Part shown: positions 17,864-24,809 of the stretch, in pieces
Layout of the letters: every line of letters begins with the position of its first letter
How positions within the stretch are numbered: position 1 is the first letter of the stretch
Origin: an uncultured Bacteroidota bacterium
GTDB taxonomy: Bacteria; Bacteroidota; Bacteroidia; Bacteroidales; FEN-979
Direction: 5' to 3'
DNA length: 39,167 bases
Assembly: GCA_937862805.1 (NCBI GenBank)
Contig: CALMDO010000003.1
Coordinates: forward strand, 1-39,167
Notes under the pieces: model-generated
Databases searched by the model: none
Told to the model about the DNA's origin: nothing
What the model saw: the letters and a program-made list of their open reading frames with translations, nothing else
Program-made: the position numbers and the translations under genes

Positions 17864-19423
17864 TCAGTCAATGATCAATTTTTTCTGCAACGTCCGTTCT
17901 CCGGATTGTAAAGTGACAATGTAAATACCCGGAGGAACCTGATACTTAGAAATATCGAAGTACTCAATGTACTTCCCTGAAGGAACCATTTTATCCTGAA
18001 AAAGGGTGGCAACCTCTTTTCCCATGATGTTGAAAACCTTTAAAGTCAAAACAGATGGCTGATGAACCTTGTATGAAAAGCAGGTATGGTCTGCCCCCGG
18101 GTTGGGAAAGTTCTGTTCAAGTGAAAGCGAAGATGACGGTACGGGGTCCGGATCCAAACCAACGTAAACACTGTCAACTTTGGCTGTTACAATGCTTAAA
18201 GCAGTTCCCTGAAGTCGGGTCCACACGGGCCGGACTACATTGTTAAAAGCTGATACACAAGTATAATCACCGAAAAAAACGTTTGCATCGGGTGTAAATG
18301 GGGCATTGCTGACCTTGAAATTTTCGAAAGTCTCGCCACCATCACGCGATACGGCCATAAAAACATCTGTACGGTTGTCATTGTAGTTCCTTCGATCATA
18401 AAAAACAAAATAAATAAAACCAGTGACCTGGTCTACAGTCATCCAGGTAAAAAATTGTTGTTTCCCCGGGGGATCGTCATTGACTCTTTTGGGTTGGCAC
18501 CAGGTAGCCCCGTCGTCTGTCGATTTGATAAACCAGACGTCGGTATCATTGATTCCGTTTCGCTGATCCGACCAGTTGATGTAAATAGACCCTCTGTAGG
18601 GACCGTTGCTCAGATCACAGCAGGTTACAGGCATTCCGTTGGCCCTGTATATTCCGGGAACACCAAAGTCCCATCCTCCGGGCATGTCAGCCACTACTAA
18701 GTCGGTATCATTCCATGTCAAACCATCGTCGGTCGACTGGTCAAAGACAATTCCCAGGGGGCCGGACCAGGAAACGTAAATTTGCCCTTCGGGACCTACT
18801 GCCGGAACAGCCCCCTCCACGGTGTTGTCCATGTCCTGGCAATCGCCGGCAACCTTATTGATGCGCAGGGGCGAACTCCAGTTAAGCCCTCCATTCACCG
18901 ACTTGCTGAAAAGGATCACAGTACTGTCCTGTGTACTGGAACTCCCGTAACTGTCGAATTGAGTCCAGAGGACATAAATATGGTTGTTATAAGGATTCAC
19001 AATCCCCCATTCTTTGTCCTGATCCTTAACACCGTTCAGCCCCATGTAAGATCCATTCGACCAGCTCTGACCGCCGTTAAGCGACTTCTGGCAAACGATA
19101 CGGTCAAGCCAGTCCCCGGAAGCAGGATTTGACAGATGAAAAAAATAAAAATTACCCAGCGTATCGGTAATGATTACCGGATCACCCCACACCCCGTAAG
19201 TCGAAGAAAGTTGCCCTTCAGTCCAGGTGGTTCCGGCATCCCCGCTGTAATAATACGTGTTGATATTGGCGCCTACTACCATCTGTTGAGGATTTTTGGG
19301 ATTGATCATGATGGAAGGTTCATTCGGGCTGTTAGAAATCCCGATCACGATGTTGGGATACTGGGCCCTCACGGAAAAAAGCAGCACCGACATCAGCGTA
19401 GCCGTCATTAAAAAAGATTTCAT
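17864..19423 (-). CDS. Secreted Asp-box (BNR/sialidase-like) beta-propeller protein with T9SS-like sorting tail
   Basis: 519 aa from the ATG at 19423, with a signal peptide (MKSFLMTATLMSVLLFSVRA, then QYPN). Six Asp-box motifs S-x-D/N-x-G-x-x-W/F are visible: SGDAGTTW, SLNGGQSW, SVNGGLNW, STDDGLTW, STDDGATW and SRDGGETF, the repeat of sialidase-type propellers. The last 80 or so residues form a T9SS type A-like sorting domain (NFPNPGADHTCFSY, VFNIMGKEVATLF, PPGIYIVTLQSGERTLQKKL). The protein should be exported and attached to or released from the cell surface. Asp-boxes occur in non-enzymatic propellers too, and no sialidase arginine triad was confirmed, so enzymatic activity is not claimed. 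A longer reading to 19705 runs into the divergent gene and lacks a leading signal peptide. Confidence 0.85.
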   Translation of the reverse strand: MKSFLMTATLMSVLLFSVRAQYPNIVIGISNSPNEPSIMINPKNPQQMVVGANINTYYYSGDAGTTWTEGQLSSTYGVWGDPVIITDTLGNFYFFHLSNPASGDWLDRIVCQKSLNGGQSWSNGSYMGLNGVKDQDKEWGIVNPYNNHIYVLWTQFDSYGSSSTQDSTVILFSKSVNGGLNWSSPLRINKVAGDCQDMDNTVEGAVPAVGPEGQIYVSWSGPLGIVFDQSTDDGLTWNDTDLVVADMPGGWDFGVPGIYRANGMPVTCCDLSNGPYRGSIYINWSDQRNGINDTDVWFIKSTDDGATWCQPKRVNDDPPGKQQFFTWMTVDQVTGFIYFVFYDRRNYNDNRTDVFMAVSRDGGETFENFKVSNAPFTPDANVFFGDYTCVSAFNNVVRPVWTRLQGTALSIVTAKVDSVYVGLDPDPVPSSSLSLEQNFPNPGADHTCFSYKVHQPSVLTLKVFNIMGKEVATLFQDKMVPSGKYIEYFDISKYQVPPGIYIVTLQSGERTLQKKLIID

Positions 19424-19475
19424 CGGAAAAAGATTAATGCTGTCTGAATTAAAATGAAGTGGACAGAAATTTTCG

Positions 19476-19483
19476 TAAAGGTA
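19476..19483 (-). promoter_or_regulatory. Possible -7 element of the beta-propeller gene
   Basis: TACCTTTA on the minus strand differs from TAnnTTTG only in the last base. It gives a leader of about 45 nt before the ATG at 19423. Confidence 0.4.
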
Positions 19484-19496
19484 CCTAATTATAAGT

Positions 19497-19508
19497 GGCG
19501 AATTCGCC
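19497..19508. promoter_or_regulatory. 12-bp perfect palindrome between two divergent promoters
   Basis: GGCGAATTCGCC is self-complementary. It lies about 14 nt from the minus-strand -7 box (19476-19483) and 18 nt before the plus-strand -7 box (19527-19534), so it falls near the -33 region of both. It may be an operator or may be chance. Confidence 0.3.
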
Positions 19509-19526
19509 CTGAACCATATTTTTCTG

Positions 19527-19534
19527 TATGTTTG
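19527..19534 (+). promoter_or_regulatory. -7 element of the M14 peptidase gene
   Basis: TATGTTTG is an exact TAnnTTTG match. The ATG at 19528 lies inside it, so the real start must be the ATG at 19555, which also opens a proper signal peptide. Confidence 0.6.
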
Positions 19535-19554
19535 GACGCATTTTTGAGAAACCC

Positions 19555-21351
19555 ATGCGACCAATTTTTTCCCTTTTCCTGCTCTTTGTTTTTTCATATT
19601 CCTTTGGACAATCCGGGGATTTGATAACTTTTTACGAGAAATCCGGTAAAAAAGAGACACCGCGGTACAACGAAACCCTAGAGTTTTGCCGGAAGATGGA
19701 TGCATCTTCCCCTTTAATATCCTTACAGGTAATGGGAAAATCAGCCCGTGGCCGGGATATTCCCTTTTTACTGGTAGATGGCCAGGGGATGACAGATCCT
19801 GTCTCTATCCATCGTGCAGGAAAGGTCTTGGTTCTGATACAGGCGTGCATCCATCCGGGGGAATCAGAAGGTAAAGATGCCGGTCTGATGCTGATACGAG
19901 ACCTGGTCTTTGGGCAAAAACCATCTCCATTGCTGAACAACCTCTCCATCCTTTTTATTCCGATTTTTAACGTGGATGGCCATGAACGGTTCGGACCTTA
20001 TAACCGCATCAACCAAAACGGTCCTGCAGAGATGGGTTGGCGTGTTACCGCAGGAAATCTAAACCTCAACCGCGATTATCTCAAAGCCGACACACCGGAA
20101 ATGAAGGCCTGGCTTGCATTTTTCAATCGGTGGATGCCCGATTTCTTCATCGACACCCATACCACCGATGGTGCCGATTACCAGTACCAGCTTACCTGGT
20201 CTATGAATATTTACGGGGATATGGATCCGGAACTAACACGCTGGAGCCGCGATAACTTCGTGGAGCCGATGACCTCCCAAATGGAAACCATGGGATTTCC
20301 GGTGTTTCCGTATATCGAATTCCGTGACTGGCACAACCCTGAAAGCGGCCTTGAATCAGAAAGTTCCCCTCCGATGCTTTCGCAGGGATACACCTCCTAT
20401 CGCAACCGTCCCGGGCTGCTGATTGAGACCCACATGCTTAAACCTTATGACCAACGCGTAAACGCCACTTACCATTGTCTTCTGATCTCTCTCGGAATCC
20501 TGGAAAAAGAACATGAACACCTCATCGACCTGATCACAAAAGCCGACAGCCTGGTTATCAGCCCGAACTTCCGAAAAAGTAATTTCCCGCTCCGGTTCAG
20601 TCTTCGGCAGAACGACAGTATCATGGTGGATTTTAAGGGAATTGCTTACGATGAAGTCAAAAGTACCCTCACCGGAGAAACCTGGTTCAGGTATGATAAA
20701 GAAAAGACGACCTTTTCCCTTCCCTATTTCTCTCACTCAGAACCTTCAAAGTTCATAAAATTGCCGGAAGCCTACATCCTTCCTCCCGAATGGAAAACCG
20801 TCATTGACCGCATGGCCTGCCATGGCATCTTGATGGATACCCTCTCTATTGATACCACGATTTGGGTAAGTACCTCCATTTTCCGCGATCCCCGATGGCA
20901 ACCAACACCCTATGAAGGGCATCATCGGATGACCCGTATTCTATACCAGGACACGGTCATCCAGCGCAGTTATCCGGCCGGATCCGTCATCATCCCCTTA
21001 GGGCAAAATTGCGCCCGGATCATCGCTCATCTGCTGGAACCCGACGGAAATGGCTCTCTCCTCTCCTGGGGGTTCTTTGATCCGGTCTTCGAACAAAAAG
21101 AGTATGCCGAGCGCTATGTGATCGAGCCATTGGCCGCGAAAATGCTGGCAGAGGATCCCATTCTGAGAGAAAATTTCGAAAAGAAGAAAAAAGATGACCC
21201 TGCGTTTGCCGGTGATGTCAATGCGATACTGAACTGGTTTTACAGCAAAACTCCCTGGTGGGACCAGGCCAAAGACCACTATCCTGTCGGAAGAATTTAT
21301 GACAGCAGCTTGATCGAAAAACTGATGAAAACAAGGGCAGCTAAGCAATAA
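19555..21351 (+). CDS. M14-family zinc carboxypeptidase, exported
   Basis: 598 aa from the ATG at 19555. A signal peptide (MRPIFSLFLLFVFSYSFGQ) points to export; no lipobox is seen. The zinc site is HPGESEG (His100, Glu103) with the third ligand His202 in FIDTHTTDGADYQ. Glu291 in RPGLLIETHML is the likely catalytic glutamate. The substrate-binding arginine and asparagine region NLNLNRDYLKADTPEM fits the family. About 270 further residues after the catalytic domain have no recognised fold. It probably removes C-terminal residues from peptides in the periplasm or outside the cell. The gene overlaps the convergent selenium operon by 11 nt and carries no T9SS tail. Confidence 0.88.
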   Translation: MRPIFSLFLLFVFSYSFGQSGDLITFYEKSGKKETPRYNETLEFCRKMDASSPLISLQVMGKSARGRDIPFLLVDGQGMTDPVSIHRAGKVLVLIQACIHPGESEGKDAGLMLIRDLVFGQKPSPLLNNLSILFIPIFNVDGHERFGPYNRINQNGPAEMGWRVTAGNLNLNRDYLKADTPEMKAWLAFFNRWMPDFFIDTHTTDGADYQYQLTWSMNIYGDMDPELTRWSRDNFVEPMTSQMETMGFPVFPYIEFRDWHNPESGLESESSPPMLSQGYTSYRNRPGLLIETHMLKPYDQRVNATYHCLLISLGILEKEHEHLIDLITKADSLVISPNFRKSNFPLRFSLRQNDSIMVDFKGIAYDEVKSTLTGETWFRYDKEKTTFSLPYFSHSEPSKFIKLPEAYILPPEWKTVIDRMACHGILMDTLSIDTTIWVSTSIFRDPRWQPTPYEGHHRMTRILYQDTVIQRSYPAGSVIIPLGQNCARIIAHLLEPDGNGSLLSWGFFDPVFEQKEYAERYVIEPLAAKMLAEDPILRENFEKKKKDDPAFAGDVNAILNWFYSKTPWWDQAKDHYPVGRIYDSSLIEKLMKTRAAKQ

Positions 21352-23677
21352 CCCTGATCCTTCCACCCTCACCGGTAATCCGGCCGATCACCGATGCTTC
21401 CGTCAGCCCGCTCAGCTGTAAAGCCTCCACCAACGATCTTCCCTCCTTTTCAGGCAGCGCGATCAACAACCCCCCGGAAGTTTGCGCATCGGTCAGGATG
21501 CACTTCATTCCTTCAGAAATCTCCGGACTCCAGTCGATCGATCGTTCGGCATGGTGGCGGTTATTCAGGCTCCCACCCGGGACGGTGCCGGCTGCAATGA
21601 AATCCCAGACCCCTTTCATAACGGGGACCTGGCCTGAGAAAAGTTCAGCCCCATACTCCCTTCCACGGATCATCTCCAACAGATGACCCGCCAATCCGAA
21701 ACCAGTAACATCCGTACAGGCACTGACCGGGAAACCGGCCATGATTTCTGCAGCCCTGCGGTTAAGTTCCATCATGACGTCAGCCACTTCGCGGATATCT
21801 TCAACCCTTGCCACACCACGTTGAATGGCCGTGGTCAGGATTCCCGATCCCAGAGGTTTGGTCAAAACAAGCAGGTCATCTTTTTTTACCGTATTGTTTC
21901 TTAACACTTTATCAGGATGAACACGCCCCGTAACAACCAATCCGAATTTGGGCTCAGCGTCGTCAACACTGTGCCCGCCAAGGATGCTGATTCCTGCTTC
22001 AGCCACTTTATCGTTGGCCCCTTTCAGGATGGCATGGAGTGTCTCTACCGGGAGCAAACGTTCCGGGAAAGCCATAATACTCAGTGCGAACAAGGGCTTT
22101 CCTCCCATGGCATAGACATCGCTCAGTGCGTTCGCGGCAGCAATGGCGCCGTATAGGTAAGGATCGTCTACAACGGGAGGAATGAAATCGACGGTTTGAA
22201 CGATGGCCGTTTCATGATCAATGCGATAGACAGCAGCATCATCAGAGGAGGTATGATCAACCATCACGGCGGGATCGAATGCCGGGGGAATGTGATGCAG
22301 TATCTTTTCAAGCAATTGCGGCCGGATCTTACAGGCGCAACCTGGTGAATGGGTGTATTCCGTCAGCCGTATCACCGGAATTTCAACCTTCGGGGTTGTC
22401 GTTTCTGTCTTTTCCGGGTTTAAAACCTCGGCTCTTGCAGGAACGGGCGCTGTTTCGAACGCAGGTTGGGATTCCACGGAGGAATGGAACAAGTCCTCCC
22501 GGAAAGCAACGGGCCTGCGGTTTGCGACCATGGTGCGGTAAGCCTCCACGATGACAGGGAGGGCCCGGTCAATTTCTTCACAGGTAGTCATCCGCCCCAG
22601 GGAAAAGCGCACACTGCCCATGGCATATTTCATCGGAACATGCATGGAAGCAAGAACCCCCGACACTTCAGCTGCTTCCGCATGGCAAGCCGCCCCGGCA
22701 GAGGCAGCCACTCCTTTCATCCGGTTGAGCAGAACGTTGGCTTCCACTCCCGGAAACCCAAGGTTAAGGGTGTTGGGCAGACGATGCGACGGGTGCCCGT
22801 TAAGCCGGACTTCAGGAATCTCGAGCCTGATGCCCTCATGAAGCCGGTCGCGAAGAGCGGCGAGGCCTGGTCCGAAAAGCCCCTTACCTTCCATGTCGAT
22901 CCCGGCTTCGTACTTCATTATGATGTCAGCGGCTTCACCCAATCCTGCAATGCCTGTGACATTTTCTGTCCCGGGCCTGCGACCGGCTTCGTGATCGGCT
23001 CCAAAAATCAACTTCCCGATGGAAACACCCCGCCGGATGTACAAGGCACCAATTCCTTTTGGAGCGTATAACTTATGACCCGCTACCGATAAAAGGTCTG
23101 CTCTCAACTCCTCTACCCTTACCGGAATTTTTCCGATCGACTGGGCTGCATCTGAATGGAAGAGGATCCCATGTTCTTTTGCTATTGTTCCTATCTCACT
23201 GATCGGCTGAATAGTACCCGTTTCATTGTTGGCATGCATTACCGTAATCAGTATCGTTGCAGGGGTGATGGCGTTTAGCACATCCTCAGGGTTCACCATC
23301 CCGGCAGCGTCCACCGGAAGCCAGGTTACTGTAAAACCTATGGTTTCGAGGTAACGGCAAACTTCCGTCACGGCAGGGTGTTCGATCGAACTGGTGATGA
23401 TGTTGTTGCCTTTTGAACGGTTGGCCAAAGCAGCTCCCCGGATGGCGTAATTGTTCGATTCTGTACCTCCTGCGGTGAAAATGATTTCATCCGGCCGGGC
23501 GTTCAGCAAAGAAGCCAACTGTTTTCTGCCTTTTTCCACTGCCAGTTTCGCTGTAATTCCATAGGAGTGGGCACTGGAAGGATTTCCGAAATGATCCGCA
23601 AGGTATGGCTGCATCGCCGCTAAAACCAAGGGATCCAAGGGGGTAGTGGCATTGTAATCAAGATAAACCGGCTTCAT
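21341..23677 (-). CDS. selD: Fusion of cysteine desulfurase (NifS/IscS-like) and selenophosphate synthase (SelD)
   Basis: 778 aa from the ATG at 23677. Residues about 1-385 are a class V aminotransferase-fold desulfurase: YLDYNATTPLD, HANNETGTIQPI, PLP Lys202 in SVAGHK, and catalytic Cys331 in ASAGAACHA. A Pro/Glu/Thr-rich linker spans about 386-435. Residues 436-778 are SelD: LTEYTHSPGCACKIRP with Cys447, Cys449 and Lys450 (Cys, not selenocysteine, in the active loop), the ATP-site block SSDDAAVY, VQTVDFIPPVVDDPY, NALSDVYAMGG, LGGHSVDDAEPKFGL and the C-terminal LTDAQTSGGLL. The first half can release selenium from selenocysteine; the second makes selenophosphate with ATP. It overlaps the end of mnmH by 20 nt. 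An in-frame start nine codons earlier (23704) is less likely. Confidence 0.93.
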   Translation of the reverse strand: MKPVYLDYNATTPLDPLVLAAMQPYLADHFGNPSSAHSYGITAKLAVEKGRKQLASLLNARPDEIIFTAGGTESNNYAIRGAALANRSKGNNIITSSIEHPAVTEVCRYLETIGFTVTWLPVDAAGMVNPEDVLNAITPATILITVMHANNETGTIQPISEIGTIAKEHGILFHSDAAQSIGKIPVRVEELRADLLSVAGHKLYAPKGIGALYIRRGVSIGKLIFGADHEAGRRPGTENVTGIAGLGEAADIIMKYEAGIDMEGKGLFGPGLAALRDRLHEGIRLEIPEVRLNGHPSHRLPNTLNLGFPGVEANVLLNRMKGVAASAGAACHAEAAEVSGVLASMHVPMKYAMGSVRFSLGRMTTCEEIDRALPVIVEAYRTMVANRRPVAFREDLFHSSVESQPAFETAPVPARAEVLNPEKTETTTPKVEIPVIRLTEYTHSPGCACKIRPQLLEKILHHIPPAFDPAVMVDHTSSDDAAVYRIDHETAIVQTVDFIPPVVDDPYLYGAIAAANALSDVYAMGGKPLFALSIMAFPERLLPVETLHAILKGANDKVAEAGISILGGHSVDDAEPKFGLVVTGRVHPDKVLRNNTVKKDDLLVLTKPLGSGILTTAIQRGVARVEDIREVADVMMELNRRAAEIMAGFPVSACTDVTGFGLAGHLLEMIRGREYGAELFSGQVPVMKGVWDFIAAGTVPGGSLNNRHHAERSIDWSPEISEGMKCILTDAQTSGGLLIALPEKEGRSLVEALQLSGLTEASVIGRITGEGGRIRVIA

Positions 23678-24707
23678 CCTTTTCTCTTTTTTTTGTAAAT
23701 TCAAGAATTAACGCTCCTTGTTCCTTAAGGTTCCCACCGGAAAGCCTCAGGGAATGAATTTTTTGCTCCGGCCGGCGGTCGAGAGAGAATTGATAGGCTT
23801 TATCATAGTAAGCCAGGACGATCGCAGCCACACGGTCGAAACGATTGTTTTCCAAAGCAACAAGCGCTTCGTTAAGCCGGGAGCCACCCAGCCGCAAATT
23901 CAAACGGTGGAGAGCCTCCGAAAGCAGTCCTTTATCAAAACCAGCGTATTCATCCACTAAACGGCGGATTCTTTCGTCATGATCCACAATTAATCTGATC
24001 AGGGGACTGGTTGCGATTTTTTGGTATAGCGGATCTGGTAACGTCACCTTCCCTATCATTCTGCTTTCATCCTCAAGCCATATTCTTCTCAAAGGATCCA
24101 GGTGTTGCCACCGGTGAAAAAGATCATTCTCGAACTGTTCATTGGTGGGTTGAGATTGCTGGCCCAGGTGACCAAACACAGATCCTTTATGGGCTGCTAA
24201 TGCTTCCAGGTCGATCACCTGCTCTCCCAACAGGGCCAGTTCTTTCAGGAAAACCGTTTTACCGCTGCCGGTAGGGCCGCCCAAGACAACCACAGCAGCC
24301 GGAGCGCTGAGGGTGGCCCTGACCATCCTGCGCCAGGCTTTGTAGCCTCCTTCCAACACGTGAACCTGATAACCAGCCTGAGAAAAGAGTCCGGCCATCG
24401 AAGCGCTCCGCATGCCCCCCCGCCAGCAATGAATCAGGATCTCCCGGCTTGAAACCACCTTCTTTAACTGAGTAACATATTCCTTTGTCCTGGGTATTGC
24501 CAACTCAAGCCCCTTGATGATGGCTTTATCCTTACCCTGACGGGTATAAAGTGTTCCCACAGCAGCCCTTTCGGCATCATCAAAAAGCGGAATGTTAAAG
24601 GCACCCGTGATGTGCCCCTGCCTGTACTCTCCAGGCGACCGGACATCAATAACCGGAAGTTTCCTCCCCATTTTCGCGAATTTAGTCGGTTCAATTGGCC
24701 CGGTCAT
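23658..24707 (-). CDS. mnmH: tRNA 2-selenouridine synthase (MnmH/SelU/YbbB)
   Basis: 349 aa, close to the E. coli length of 364. It replaces sulfur by selenium in 2-thiouridine at the wobble base of certain tRNAs, using selenophosphate. The N-terminal rhodanese domain (about 12-130) has PVIDVRSPGEYRQGHI and the catalytic Cys94 in IHCWRGGMRS. The second domain has a P-loop GGPTGSGKT (143-151), used in geranylation and selenation of tRNA, and the MnmH block GSVFGHLGQQSQPTNEQFEN. It is the first gene of a two-gene operon with the desulfurase-SelD fusion, which would supply its co-substrate. Confidence 0.95.
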   Translation of the reverse strand: MTGPIEPTKFAKMGRKLPVIDVRSPGEYRQGHITGAFNIPLFDDAERAAVGTLYTRQGKDKAIIKGLELAIPRTKEYVTQLKKVVSSREILIHCWRGGMRSASMAGLFSQAGYQVHVLEGGYKAWRRMVRATLSAPAAVVVLGGPTGSGKTVFLKELALLGEQVIDLEALAAHKGSVFGHLGQQSQPTNEQFENDLFHRWQHLDPLRRIWLEDESRMIGKVTLPDPLYQKIATSPLIRLIVDHDERIRRLVDEYAGFDKGLLSEALHRLNLRLGGSRLNEALVALENNRFDRVAAIVLAYYDKAYQFSLDRRPEQKIHSLRLSGGNLKEQGALILEFTKKREKDEAGLS

Positions 24708-24728
24708 CGGTAAAAATTAGAATTTCGT

Positions 24729-24736
24729 CAAAATTA
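24729..24736 (-). promoter_or_regulatory. -7 element of the mnmH-selD operon, with matching -33
   Basis: TAATTTTG on the minus strand is an exact TAnnTTTG match; the -33 element TTTG lies at 24757-24760, 20 nt upstream, which is the spacing of strong Bacteroidota promoters. The leader is about 15 nt. Confidence 0.65.
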
Positions 24737-24771
24737 ACGCAGTTTGCCATCCCCGGCAAATGATTTGTCTT

Positions 24772-24779
24772 TATATTTA
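24772..24779 (+). promoter_or_regulatory. Possible -7 element of the membrane/TPR gene
   Basis: TATATTTA differs from TAnnTTTG only in the last base. It gives a leader of about 25 nt before the ATG at 24810. Confidence 0.35.
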
Positions 24780-24809
24780 CATTTTATAGATATAATAAAC
24801 GATCCATTC

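Noticed and set aside
19424-19705. N-terminal extension of the beta-propeller protein to 19705
   Set aside because: It crosses the divergent promoter region and the start of the M14 gene, and the ATG at 19423 opens a proper signal peptide.
22300-22345. Selenocysteine (in-frame TGA) in the SelD active loop
   Set aside because: The loop reads TGC GCC TGT AAG, coding Cys-Ala-Cys-Lys; there is no TGA codon, so the protein is the cysteine form.
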